Shown here: positions 8,611-17,035 of the stretch, piece after piece
Position numbering within the stretch: position 1 is the stretch's first letter
How the letters are laid out: every line of letters begins with the position of its first letter
From: an uncultured Prevotella sp.
Lineage (GTDB): Bacteria; Bacteroidota; Bacteroidia; Bacteroidales; Bacteroidaceae
DNA: 22,994 nt
Direction: 5' to 3'
Assembly (NCBI GenBank): GCA_934202525.1
Contig: CAKPYB010000045.1
Coordinates: forward strand, 1 to 22,994
The notes under the pieces: generated by a model
What the model was told of the DNA's origin: nothing
The model's database searches: none
Seen by the model: only the letters and a program-made list of their open reading frames with translations
Made by a program: the position numbers and the translations under genes

Positions 8611-9837
8611 ATGAAGAAATTTAAATTCATACTTATGTGCATGCTCGCGATGCTGACAGGTTTCAGCGCATGCAGCAGCAGTGATGACAATGATGGCAAG
8701 CAGATGACCAACTATGTATCGATTTCTGCAGCCGGAAACAATATCATCAACGAGGATGATGACGAGGAGGTAAAATTCAACATCCTCATCGGTAACACCC
8801 TGACAGCAGATGCCACCATCAGTCTTTCGCTCGAAGGAAATGATGACAATGTGGCTACACTCACACCTTCTACCGTCGCGCTGAAGGCTGGTGCAAAGAC
8901 AGCATCCTTCACCGTAAAATCGAACAAGAAGAGTCTGCTCAAATCTGATCGCGTACTGACCGTAAAGGCAACTTTCTCTGATGCCAACATGAAGACAGAC
9001 GGAAAAGCCGCAACCCTGACCATCAAGCCAGACTCTGACATTCCTGTCCTCACGGCAGAACAGCAGAAACTCATTGAGGGCTACAAGCAGAACCTCAACA
9101 TCGACCTGACCAAGATTCTCGGTAAGGTAAAGGTAGATACCAAGGTTACCTTCAATGACGATGACAAGATTGATATCAACGACAACAAAGATACCCGTTC
9201 TTTCAGCGGCGTTACCATCATCACGCTGAGCGAGAAGGCTACAGCTGACAAGCCTGTCTTGAAGATGGTTTCTAACGCAATGGGTATGGCTGCATTCAAC
9301 TATGAAATGCTGAGAAAGAGAACCGTAGAAGATGCAGAAAACTGGACACAGATGCCATACGGTAAGGCTGTTATGGAGAATATCAACTACAATTACAATA
9401 AGGAAACCTTCACCATGACACTGGATGGTATCGAGGTAAACCCAGCAGATATGAGCCTTAAGTTTACAGGCAGCAAGGTAACGATGTATGAGGAAAAGAT
9501 TACAACCGTTCCATTCGACTATACCTTCTCTGCATGGGACCGCCTCAAGGCTAAGGCTGATGCAAACGAGTCGTTTGTCGTAGACGAAGGAGAAACCAAG
9601 ACCAAAGTTTCTGTACAGGACATCATTGATGGTGGCGGTTCGCTGAATCCTTATTCTTTCTTCGACAATACCGATGTCGTAGCAGACGGAGAAGAGACAG
9701 ATTATACAACCATCTACGTTGCTCCAACAGGCAAAATCGACTTCACCAGTGGCAAGATGACCTTCGCTTTCCCTTGGTATCTTGATAATACATACGGATG
9801 CCAGCGAGTTGAAGCAACCTATACATTTGGTAATTAA
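8611..9837 (+). CDS. Probably surface-exposed lipoprotein of unknown family in the receptor operon
   Basis: 408 residues; signal MKKFKFILMCMLAMLTGF with lipobox FSAC at Cys-21. The mature start CSSSDDND carries an acidic run right after the lipid Cys, like the S-D-rich lipoprotein export signal that sends Bacteroidota lipoproteins to the cell surface. Residues about 35-145 look like a Calx-beta/Ig-type sandwich (VSISAAGNNIINEDDDEEVKF, ATLTPSTVALKAGAKTASFTV). Residues about 155-408 form a second region (YKQNLNIDLTKILGKVKVDT..., ending RVEATYTFGN) that I do not recognise with certainty; it may be a DUF of the DUF4929 kind. Third in the operon, it may be the surface binder that gives this SusCD pair its specificity. 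No catalytic motif was seen. Confidence 0.8.
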   Translation: MKKFKFILMCMLAMLTGFSACSSSDDNDGKQMTNYVSISAAGNNIINEDDDEEVKFNILIGNTLTADATISLSLEGNDDNVATLTPSTVALKAGAKTASFTVKSNKKSLLKSDRVLTVKATFSDANMKTDGKAATLTIKPDSDIPVLTAEQQKLIEGYKQNLNIDLTKILGKVKVDTKVTFNDDDKIDINDNKDTRSFSGVTIITLSEKATADKPVLKMVSNAMGMAAFNYEMLRKRTVEDAENWTQMPYGKAVMENINYNYNKETFTMTLDGIEVNPADMSLKFTGSKVTMYEEKITTVPFDYTFSAWDRLKAKADANESFVVDEGETKTKVSVQDIIDGGGSLNPYSFFDNTDVVADGEETDYTTIYVAPTGKIDFTSGKMTFAFPWYLDNTYGCQRVEATYTFGN

Positions 9838-9866
9838 CAAGCATTTCACCATCTAATGCCGACATT

Positions 9867-12692
9867 ATGTATAAAATAACGAAACAATTATTCCTATTTA
9901 TCCTGCTTGCAGCTTTCAGTCTGCAGGCAGGAGCGAACAAAGATTCTAAAATAAACCTTCCACGGGGAACTGTGGAAGGCTACCTTGATAACGGACTCCA
10001 CTATATCATTATGCCTAATGCACTGCCTCGCCATGGCATAGAGATGCGACTGGTGATGAAGGTAGGTTCACTGCAGGAGAACGACCAGCAGAAAGGTGGC
10101 GCTCACTTCCTGGAGCACATGTCTTTCTCGGGCACCAAGCACTTTCCACAGGATGCATGGGTAGATTATTTCGAACGGCTCGGTATGAAATACGGTCGCG
10201 ACATCAATGCCTTCACAGGCTTCGACCGTACCATCTACTGGCTCTCACTGCCGGTTGCCGACTTCGGAACACAGGTGATGGACAGCACCCTTCTTGCCGT
10301 ACGCGACATCCTCGACGGGGTTTCTTTCGAACCTCAGCTCGTAGAGCAGGAGCGTGGCGTCATCAAGGAAGAACTGCGCAGCTACAGCACGGGCGATGAC
10401 TTCTACAACCTGAAGATTGGCGACGGAAGATACATCCTGCGCATGCCGCTGGGCACAGAGCAGGATATCGAAACCATCTCGCGCAACCAGTTGCTCAACT
10501 ATTATCACCAGTGGTATCTGCCTCAGAATGCCTGTCTCGTAGTGGTAGGTAATGTAGATGCCCAGGACATGCAGAAGCGCATCCAGGCTACCTTCAGTTC
10601 GATAGCCAAGGGGCAGCCTACTCCGCTGGGCAAATATCCGCTTACCTATAAGAAAGGTATCACCCTGCACGAGGTGAAAGATACCGTAGGCACCAGTTCC
10701 AAACTGGAGTTCATCATCCCTCACGAGGGTGTGGTAGGCAACACCATCGCTTCTACCGCCCTGAAAGAGCAGTACCGGCTGCTTATCTCGGCTATCAGCA
10801 AGCGACTGGCAGCACAGGGCATCAGATGCGACATCAGCGATGCCTGGTATCTCGCTACCCAGAACCACTTCTCTTTCTCTGTAGAAGGCAAGGGTAAGCA
10901 GGAACTCAAGGAGAAGATGACCCAGGTGCTCGGCGCCTTCGCTGATATTACGAAAAAGGGATTCGGAAAAGAGGAACTCGCTGACTATGTTACCGAAAAG
11001 GTGAACAGAATGAAGGCGGATACCGTTGGATTCCAGTCGGGTAAATGGTGTGATGACTTCGTTGATTACATCATCTCGGGCGACCGCTATGTGGCATGGG
11101 ACGAGGATCTGGAAAAGGTAAAACTCCTGGTTGGCAATACCAGCAGCAGCCAACTCCAGAAACTCTTCAAGACCATTCTGAACGAGGGTAAGAAATCGCT
11201 CCTCGTAGCCTACCAGAACAACGCCGGAAAGACTGAATCCTTCACCGAAAGCGAGTTGCAGCAACTCTGGCAGCAGGGACTGAAAACACGCATGCCAGCT
11301 TATACCTACCAGCGCAAGGAAGTAGAGGAAAAGCAGCACGTTGACATGCCTGCCTGTCTGTCAGCTACCCACCCGGATGCCAGTGCTTCTATAGTGAGCA
11401 AACGCAGATACGAGGATATCGGAGTATCGGAATATCAGCTCGCCAACGGACTGAGACTGGTGATGCGACCTACTACCGACAAGGACAGCACCATCTACAT
11501 CGCCATGCACGGACGTGGTGGCGTGGGCGACCTCAGTAAGCAGGATTATCCGCTGCTCAAAGACGCCGTAAGCTATGTAGACATGGGCGGTCTGGCACAT
11601 ATCAATACCGACCAGCTGACCGAAGTGATGCAGGCAGAGGGTCTCTCTATGAGCGTAGGCATCGCCGACTACTGGCACCAGGTGCTCGCCTCAGCCCCAA
11701 CCGACAAGGAACAGGAACTGATGAACCTGGTTTACGAGAAGATTACGGCTCCAGGCAAGTCGTACGAAGATTTCAAGGAAGTACGCGATGCGGAAATCGA
11801 GAAATTCGGCAAGGAAACCCTGCTCGAACGTCTGCTCAAGCGCGACATCAACCGCATGCTCTCCAGAAGAGTGGATTCGCTGGTGTGCAACATGCCGGCA
11901 AACAGTGGTGTCAAAATCCAGAAGGAAGACCTCAACAGACTCAATCTGGATTCCATGACCAACTATTATACATCGCTCTTTGCCAACCCTCAGCAAACCA
12001 CGCTCATCGTTACCGGCAACATCGATGAAGAGCAGGTTTTGGGCACCATCGTCAACACCTTTGCACGCCTCAAGGCATCAGCCCGCATGACCCGTTTCGA
12101 AGACAAGCCAAGCAACATGCCGAAGAGTCCTTACAAAGAGGCTTTCGAGAACGATGTGGAGACGCAGACCGTGCTGAACTACATTTATTCGGGCAACTAC
12201 AAGCCAGGACTCCGCCAGTCGCTCATGCTGAAACTGATGCGTGATGTCATGCAGAACCGCCTGCTGAGCATCCTGCGCGAAAAGATGAACATCGTTTATT
12301 CGCCATACGCCGACCTCTACTATGCCGGAGTGCCTCAGGCTAAATACAACTTCTGGCTGGAGATTGCGCTGAAGAACGAGAACCGCGACAAGGCTATCCA
12401 GGCTCTGGACGGAATCATCAAAGAGCTGCAGACCAGCAGAATCAGCGAGGGAGAACTCAACAAACTGAAGATGTCGTTCCTCGTTACCAAGCGCAAGTCG
12501 CTCTCTGATGACGCACCGGCAGAATGGAAGAACATCCTCACCACCCTCTTGCAGAACGGCGAGAGTCTGGAAGATTTCGACAACTACAGCAACTGCCTGA
12601 AGAGCATCACTACCGAGGATATCCGCAAGGGATTCGAAGAGTATGTACGTCCTGAGCGCGTAGCTCTGCTCTATAAGGGCAACCCGTTTTAA
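9867..12692 (+). CDS. Periplasmic M16 family zinc metallopeptidase (two-domain, PqqL/FusC-like)
   Basis: 941 residues with a signal peptide (MYKITKQLFLFILLAAFSLQ, cleavage near AGA), so periplasmic. The N-terminal half holds the inverted zinc motif HFLEH (H80, E83, H84) and the distal ligand E160 in VEQERGVIKEEL, 76 residues after H84 as in M16 enzymes. A second M16 fold starts around residue 505 (YQLANGLRLVMRP) with no HxxEH (LLKDAVSYVD at that place), the usual inactive half of the clamshell. Length fits PqqL/FusC-type two-domain proteins. M16 proteases cut medium-size peptides enclosed in the chamber, and FusC/PqqL are tied to degradation of imported iron proteins. Its place 29 bp before the ChaN-like gene and behind a receptor pair suggests processing of the imported cargo. 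The specific substrate is unknown. Confidence 0.93.
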   Translation: MYKITKQLFLFILLAAFSLQAGANKDSKINLPRGTVEGYLDNGLHYIIMPNALPRHGIEMRLVMKVGSLQENDQQKGGAHFLEHMSFSGTKHFPQDAWVDYFERLGMKYGRDINAFTGFDRTIYWLSLPVADFGTQVMDSTLLAVRDILDGVSFEPQLVEQERGVIKEELRSYSTGDDFYNLKIGDGRYILRMPLGTEQDIETISRNQLLNYYHQWYLPQNACLVVVGNVDAQDMQKRIQATFSSIAKGQPTPLGKYPLTYKKGITLHEVKDTVGTSSKLEFIIPHEGVVGNTIASTALKEQYRLLISAISKRLAAQGIRCDISDAWYLATQNHFSFSVEGKGKQELKEKMTQVLGAFADITKKGFGKEELADYVTEKVNRMKADTVGFQSGKWCDDFVDYIISGDRYVAWDEDLEKVKLLVGNTSSSQLQKLFKTILNEGKKSLLVAYQNNAGKTESFTESELQQLWQQGLKTRMPAYTYQRKEVEEKQHVDMPACLSATHPDASASIVSKRRYEDIGVSEYQLANGLRLVMRPTTDKDSTIYIAMHGRGGVGDLSKQDYPLLKDAVSYVDMGGLAHINTDQLTEVMQAEGLSMSVGIADYWHQVLASAPTDKEQELMNLVYEKITAPGKSYEDFKEVRDAEIEKFGKETLLERLLKRDINRMLSRRVDSLVCNMPANSGVKIQKEDLNRLNLDSMTNYYTSLFANPQQTTLIVTGNIDEEQVLGTIVNTFARLKASARMTRFEDKPSNMPKSPYKEAFENDVETQTVLNYIYSGNYKPGLRQSLMLKLMRDVMQNRLLSILREKMNIVYSPYADLYYAGVPQAKYNFWLEIALKNENRDKAIQALDGIIKELQTSRISEGELNKLKMSFLVTKRKSLSDDAPAEWKNILTTLLQNGESLEDFDNYSNCLKSITTEDIRKGFEEYVRPERVALLYKGNPF

Positions 12693-12720
12693 ACTTTAAA
12701 CAACCCAAAGAAGAAAAGAT

Positions 12721-13593
12721 ATGAAGAAGATATTATGGATGGTCATGCTCATGGTGAGCATGACTGCCTATGCACAGAAAACACCTGAGATATACCGTAT
12801 TTTCGATGCCAAAGGCAAGGAAGTTACTTACGAGAAGATGATCAAGACCGTAGCCGCCAGCGATGTGGTGTTCTTCGGCGAAATCCACAATTGCGTCATC
12901 AGCCACTGGATGGAGTTGAAGGTATTGGAGTCGCTGGCAGAGAACAACAGTAAGCTGAAGGTGGGTATGGAGATGCTCGAAGCCGACAACCAGCTCATTA
13001 TCGACGAATATACCGGCAGCGTGATTTCCTCCGACCGTTTCGAGGAAGAGTGTCGTCTCTGGCCTAACTACAGTACCGACTATGAGCCATTGGTTTATTA
13101 TTCCAAGCGTCATCATCTCCCGCTGATAGCAACCAACGTGCCTCGCCGCTACGCCAGTGTGGTAAAGGAGAAAGGTCTCGTCTATCTCGATTCTCTCTCA
13201 GACGAAGCCAAGCGCTATCTCCCGAAGTTGCCTATCAAATATGTGGAGAATGAGAACGCCCAGTCGGGGTTTGCCCTGATGGGACTGATGGGCAAGGCTA
13301 AGGGTTCAAAGCCTGAACTGATGGCACAGGCTCAGGCTATCAAGGATGCCACGATGGGCTGGTTTATCGCCCAGAACCTGAAGAAGGGCGAGCAGATGAT
13401 TCACTTCAACGGCACCTACCATTCTGACGGAAATAACGGCATCATCCCTTATCTCAAGGAATATCGCCCTAAGACTACCGTCAGCACCATCAGAGCGGTA
13501 CGCCAGGAAGAAATTGACAAGATAGATGAAGATTATCTGGGTCTGGCAGATTTCTATATCTGCATCACAGAAGATATGAATATGTCATACTAG
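12721..13593 (+). CDS. ChaN-like haem-binding uptake protein (ChaN/DUF399 family)
   Basis: 290 residues, signal MKKILWMVMLMVSMTAYA with cleavage before QKTPE. Unlike Campylobacter ChaN, no lipobox Cys is present, so it should be soluble in the periplasm. The family blocks are clear: VVFFGEIHNCVISHW (residues 49-63), KVGMEMLEADNQ, LWPNYSTDYEPLVYY, HHLPLIATNVPRRYA, and the C-terminal MIHFNGTYHSDGNNGIIPYL. ChaN proteins bind haem as dimers and are linked to iron regulation and haem uptake. As the last gene of the operon, directly before a terminator, it is a candidate acceptor of haem or iron released by the M16 protease (inference). The family is related in fold to EreA-type hydrolases, so an enzymatic role cannot be excluded. 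Confidence 0.88.
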   Translation: MKKILWMVMLMVSMTAYAQKTPEIYRIFDAKGKEVTYEKMIKTVAASDVVFFGEIHNCVISHWMELKVLESLAENNSKLKVGMEMLEADNQLIIDEYTGSVISSDRFEEECRLWPNYSTDYEPLVYYSKRHHLPLIATNVPRRYASVVKEKGLVYLDSLSDEAKRYLPKLPIKYVENENAQSGFALMGLMGKAKGSKPELMAQAQAIKDATMGWFIAQNLKKGEQMIHFNGTYHSDGNNGIIPYLKEYRPKTTVSTIRAVRQEEIDKIDEDYLGLADFYICITEDMNMSY

Positions 13594-13634
13594 CCCAGCG
13601 AAATACGAAACTAGAAAGAGCCTGTATTATGGAA

Positions 13635-13664
13635 AGCCCCTGATGCAAGAAAGCACCAGGGGCT
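13635..13664 (+). terminator. Hairpin ending the SusCD-M16-ChaN operon
   Basis: AGCCCCTG pairs with CAGGGGCT; after one A-C mismatch three more pairs (TGC/GCA) close a 6-nt loop. It starts 41 bp after the ChaN-like stop codon and is followed by TATAAATTATTAA. It also separates this operon from the convergent minus-strand module. Confidence 0.75.
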
Positions 13665-13698
13665 ATAAATTATTAACTATTAACTATAAACTATAAAC
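13664..13698. repeat. Heptanucleotide tandem repeat at the 3' end of the antirepressor gene
   Basis: Five 7-bp units in a row on the plus strand: TATAAAT, TATTAAC, TATTAAC, TATAAAC, TATAAAC. The antirepressor stop codon (13684-13686) lies inside it and the last residues VYSL are encoded by it. The minus-strand unit GTTWAYA is the same as in the two tracts at 16718 and 17222. Confidence 0.85.
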
Positions 13699-14691
13699 TT
13701 CACACAGTTCCCAGTATCGATGGGCAAGGTCATGGATGAACTTTCGTCCTCGTTCGGTCCATACGAGATAGGTATGGGTGTAGGCTCTGCCCATCTTCTC
13801 CTGTCTGCCATCGCTCTTCGGGTCGAGGAAGGCGCTGTAGCGGGTGCGGCTCTTTGCTAACCCCATGTGGGCATAATCAGCATAGAGGAGATACTGACCG
13901 CTCTGGTAGTACTGGATATGCAGGGCACAGAGCGAGCGGTTCAACTCCTGGGCTGTGATGCCGAGTTCCTTCGCAATCTGCGTAGTTGTGAAGCAAGAAA
14001 CGGAATCGAGCACGTTATCGCTGTAGAGCGCTTTCGGCAGAAGATTACCCACCTGATTCTCCAACTGGATGATGTTCTCACCATTCTTGGCGTTGCGAAC
14101 CACCTGCTCATCTACCACATCATTCAATCGGCGGATTTCCGTATCCTGTTCGCCGATAAGCTTCTTCTGCTGTTCAATCTGCAGACGCTGCTTCTTCAGC
14201 AGATTCTCCTTCTCCTTGAGCGTAGCACGAAGAATTTCTTCAGCATGTCGGATTGTCTCCTCATCGCTCTCGCCCTGCTGCACCGGAATATAACCGCCCG
14301 TCTTGCGAATCTGCGGCAGCACATCAGCCGTAACCCAGTTTTTGAACTTCACGGCAGTAGAAAGTTTGGAACCGAGAACTAAAGCGTAGAAACCGCTCTC
14401 GTTAACGAAGATCATCTGTTGGGTTCGTTCTACTGGGGTTCCATCCTTACGTAGACGGCCCAAAAGTTTGACCCCTTGTTTCAAGGTGTCATATTGGTTA
14501 ACCAATTGATACACTGCGTTATATGATTTTTTATATCCCAGTATATCACAGACATCCTTTGCACAGAACAAAGGTTCTCCGTTTTCATCGGTCAAGGTAC
14601 GAATCTTACCGAATTCAGGGTTTTCAAACACGACAGCAATTGCTGCCTTCTTATCCATTTCTACTTTATTTATATTAACTGACTTTACCAT
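13684..14691 (-). CDS. Phage-type antirepressor: BRO-N domain, coiled coil, KilAC-like domain
   Basis: 335 residues from the ATG at 14691; MDKKAA at residue 12 is an alternative start. Residues about 15-135 are a BRO-N domain (FENPEFGKIRTLTDENGEPL, FCAKDVCDILGYKK, FVNESGFYALVLGSKL, KFKNWVTADVLPQIRKTGGY). Residues about 143-215 are charged and heptad-like, a likely coiled coil. Residues about 228-335 resemble the ANT/KilAC C-terminal domain (TTTQIAKELGITAQELNRSL, YAHMGLAKSRT, VWTERGRKFIHDL). Such proteins in prophages relieve repression or bind DNA. It is last in the co-directional run 17938-13684, 61 bp after the DUF5675 gene, with a repeat tract in that gap. Its 3' end is convergent with the ChaN operon. 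Confidence 0.9.
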   Translation of the reverse strand: MVKSVNINKVEMDKKAAIAVVFENPEFGKIRTLTDENGEPLFCAKDVCDILGYKKSYNAVYQLVNQYDTLKQGVKLLGRLRKDGTPVERTQQMIFVNESGFYALVLGSKLSTAVKFKNWVTADVLPQIRKTGGYIPVQQGESDEETIRHAEEILRATLKEKENLLKKQRLQIEQQKKLIGEQDTEIRRLNDVVDEQVVRNAKNGENIIQLENQVGNLLPKALYSDNVLDSVSCFTTTQIAKELGITAQELNRSLCALHIQYYQSGQYLLYADYAHMGLAKSRTRYSAFLDPKSDGRQEKMGRAYTHTYLVWTERGRKFIHDLAHRYWELCEVYSL

Positions 14692-14711
14692 AATAATTTG
14701 TTTTTAAAAAC

Positions 14712-14755
14712 TAATAACTTAACATTCAACATTCAACACTCAACATTCAACACTA
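14712..14755. repeat. Second heptanucleotide tract, between the DUF5675 and antirepressor genes
   Basis: Plus-strand units, each 7 bp: TAATAAC, TTAACAT, TCAACAT, TCAACAC, TCAACAT, TCAACAC, then the TAG stop (as CTA) of the DUF5675 gene at the edge. On the minus strand the unit is GTTGAAT/GTTGAGT. The first two units grade toward the GTTAATA family seen at 13664, 16718 and 17222. Confidence 0.85.
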
Positions 14756-15313
14756 AATGACCGTAATCCAAACGCTCTCCTCTCTTTCCCTCGCTGCGGT
14801 AATGGCATTGATAAGCCGATGCAACCAGATGCGGGAATTAAAGACGGCACCCTGTAACTTATTTTCCCCTACCAGGATGCAGCCCTGCGTATCATCAGGA
14901 TAATTACCGGCATGGATGCGGATGCCCTCGAAATCAGGAACACCCTGCACCAGCGGAAGCCACTTCTTAAACCTTGGCGATTTCGAGATAACAACAGGAT
15001 ATGAACCTTCCGGAATCGCCGTATGACCCGGTATCTTGCGGGCTTTCTTGCCCGATACCCTACTGTATCTTCCATCCTCCTCTTCCGGCTTCAGTTCGAT
15101 GCCCAGAAGATTTCTCCACGTAGGCTCCAAGGTATCACAGAAGTAATGCTCCTTATCCAACTTCGCCATATCAAAGCTGTGCTCAAAGATACGTTTGTCG
15201 CCTATTTTTACCCCCGAACGCCAGGTACGTTTCACGTCCTTATCGCTCAAGACATAAAGATGACCTATCGTATAAGTCTTCTTTTTTGCTATTCTTTTTA
15301 CTACTATTTCCAT
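14753..15313 (-). CDS. DUF5675 family protein (L,D-transpeptidase-like Cys motif)
   Basis: 186 residues, starting [20 protein letters not shown]. The DUF5675 landmarks are visible: CDTLEP (59-64), an IPxGxY block ([14 protein letters not shown], 94-107) and the core [16 protein letters not shown] with H134, N137, D141 and C145. This H...GC arrangement recalls the YkuD L,D-transpeptidase active site, and members often sit in phage or T6SS-like loci, so a cell-wall role is plausible but unproven. There is no signal peptide, so any wall access would need another route. It starts 13 bp after the DUF3987 stop and probably shares its transcript. An internal N-terminal stretch (residues 25-60) is longer than in short family members. 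Confidence 0.8.
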   Translation of the reverse strand: MEIVVKRIAKKKTYTIGHLYVLSDKDVKRTWRSGVKIGDKRIFEHSFDMAKLDKEHYFCDTLEPTWRNLLGIELKPEEEDGRYSRVSGKKARKIPGHTAIPEGSYPVVISKSPRFKKWLPLVQGVPDFEGIRIHAGNYPDDTQGCILVGENKLQGAVFNSRIWLHRLINAITAAREREESVWITVI

Positions 15314-15326
15314 AACTCAAACTCCA

Positions 15327-17018
15327 TTAAGATTCTAATATTTTTACCTCTTTACCATCCTTGCGGTTACGTAGCTTTTCAAAACTGAATAACTGAATAC
15401 TGATTACGTCACCCGTTACACCCTTAGGCGGAATCTTCCGGATATAGTTACGGTTCACCCAATTACGCAACATAGAAGGAGTGCCCTTCTTATCCATACC
15501 CAACTGCGAGCGGAGATATTCAGCCTGCTGGAAATTAAAGACATCAGGCAACGACTGCAACAGATTTGCCGGTCCACGCTTGCTCGATTTCTCGTTCGAA
15601 AAGTTCGCCCTCTTGATGGCATCACCGAAGAATCGCATCTTGCAGTAGAGGTCGTAACGCTCGCTCCAGCGGATGAACTCGTCTATCTCCGGCTCCCATT
15701 TGCAACCGTTCGCCACATACAGCACACACGCCTTCAGGTAAGCGATGACGTTGGCACGGAAGGAAAGGTTCTCGTAAACCCTATCCTGAGAGAGCCGTGA
15801 AAACTCAGCATTCTCATCCTTCAGTTTGAGGGCAAGCTGGAATGCCTCAGGACAGTCAATCAGTCCCCTGGCGTTGTTCAGATTCTCGATATAAGGCTTC
15901 AGCGCCTCACGGTAAGCATCATCGTAATCGCCGTAAACAGGCATTTCGTCACCGATTTCACGCTCCGGAATGGTACAGAAATTGATACGGCTTATCGGAC
16001 CGTCTGTCAAAACTTTTGAGAAGTAACGCTGACCCTTCTGGATGGTGGTAGATGCATTCCAGTTGAACCGGATGGTTACACGTTCCGTAACACTTTGAGT
16101 TCCCACGCGAGTCTGACCGTACTGGTTCTCGCTATCTGAGGCAAGACACATGATGCGAAACTGCTGATTTCCGGTTCCCTTCAGGGCATCAAACTGGTCC
16201 AATTCATTGAGCGAAGTGTAAAGAAATCGTCCCTGAGCTTCAGCGGTACGCATCACGAATGCCGGATTGGTCATATCAGCATCAATCTCCTGGATAACGA
16301 GGTTGTCTGGTCGCTTGCGCTTGTCCTTATTGGCACCCTTTCGTATCATCTCCTCTTTCCATTCCTTCTCACGCTTCAGATTCTCGGCATCCCGTTTTCG
16401 GATATCCTCCATAATATAGTTAATCGGCTTATTAACAGATGATTTACCCGCGCCCGTACCAGCCAACAAACAAGTAGACAATGTAGCCTCATGCACTACA
16501 TTATCAATGTATCGGAAGCTCGTCTGCCAGAGATGAGTAGCGAGCGGAGGAAAGATGGCATGCGCCACAGCCGGCTTATAAACCTCCGGTGTTCGAGATA
16601 TCAGCAGTTCCACCAGTTTCGGCAGTTTCTCCGGCATCGCTGGCGGTTCGGGATAATCCTCATCGGTACTTTGAACTTGTATCATTGAACCTTGAACTGC
16701 ATGATTTGCGTTAGGGCTATTAACTGTTAACTGTAAACTATTAACTTGTTGGCTGGCCTGTTTCTCAGCCAGCGCATTCACCCTTATCACGTCCCTCGAC
16801 ATCGGCTTGCAGCTGTCAGCATATTTCGCATAGAAATCATGTATCAGTTGATGGCAGTCATCCTCCTGATAGTAGCTTGGCATTTTCGTCCTCACAACCT
16901 TCATCAGTTCCTCCTCGCTCATCACCCTCGAAGCGCCTGCGCTCATGATGGCGAGCAGCGAAGAATGCCGAGACCCAACGGTATCAATTGCCATTCCTTC
17001 AAGCCCTGCCGACTGCAC
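15327..17018 (-). CDS. DUF3987 helicase/primase-like protein, 3' half of a probable split gene
   Basis: From a GTG at 17018 this gives 563 residues, but the same frame stays open upstream to 17234 and encodes an Asn/Gly-rich linker (NSKNNENNRLSGNRG...) and FDLFVQSAGLEGMAI with no ATG before 16994. That argues it is the second half of a fusion with the upstream BT4734 gene. Residues from the GTG: PriCT-like helical segment about 1-70; repeat-encoded linker 92-117 (VNSLQLTVNS and VQGSMIQVQS); P-loop GTGAGKSS at 187-194; LVIQEIDADMTNPAFV and TSLNELDQFD in the Walker B region; arginine-rich C-terminus. DUF3987 proteins act with BT4734/VirE_N domains as primase-helicase modules of mobile elements (association known, activity mostly untested). 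It lies 13 bp before the DUF5675 gene. Confidence 0.85.
   Translation of the reverse strand: MQSAGLEGMAIDTVGSRHSSLLAIMSAGASRVMSEEELMKVVRTKMPSYYQEDDCHQLIHDFYAKYADSCKPMSRDVIRVNALAEKQASQQVNSLQLTVNSPNANHAVQGSMIQVQSTDEDYPEPPAMPEKLPKLVELLISRTPEVYKPAVAHAIFPPLATHLWQTSFRYIDNVVHEATLSTCLLAGTGAGKSSVNKPINYIMEDIRKRDAENLKREKEWKEEMIRKGANKDKRKRPDNLVIQEIDADMTNPAFVMRTAEAQGRFLYTSLNELDQFDALKGTGNQQFRIMCLASDSENQYGQTRVGTQSVTERVTIRFNWNASTTIQKGQRYFSKVLTDGPISRINFCTIPEREIGDEMPVYGDYDDAYREALKPYIENLNNARGLIDCPEAFQLALKLKDENAEFSRLSQDRVYENLSFRANVIAYLKACVLYVANGCKWEPEIDEFIRWSERYDLYCKMRFFGDAIKRANFSNEKSSKRGPANLLQSLPDVFNFQQAEYLRSQLGMDKKGTPSMLRNWVNRNYIRKIPPKGVTGDVISIQLFSFEKLRNRKDGKEVKILES
16670..16745. repeat. Two in-frame heptanucleotide tracts inside the DUF3987 gene
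   Basis: At 16718-16745 there are four 7-bp units (plus strand TATTAAC, TGTTAAC, TGTAAAC, TATTAAC), encoding VNSLQLTVNS. At 16670-16697 there are four more diverged units (TTTGAAC, TTGTATC, ATTGAAC, CTTGAAC), encoding VQGSMIQVQS. Both lie in the low-complexity linker between the PriCT-like part and the P-loop, and both keep the frame open. Confidence 0.9.
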
Positions 17019-17035
17019 GAACAGATCAAAGGCTA

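Noticed and set aside
8587..9852. 421-codon minus-strand ORF opposite the lipoprotein gene
   Set aside because: It is antisense to a gene with a clear signal peptide and lipobox, is rich in Cys, Ile and Val from reversed codons, and matches no family pattern.
13664..13698. CRISPR array
   Set aside because: The repeat units are 7 bp and contiguous with no spacers, and no cas genes are present.
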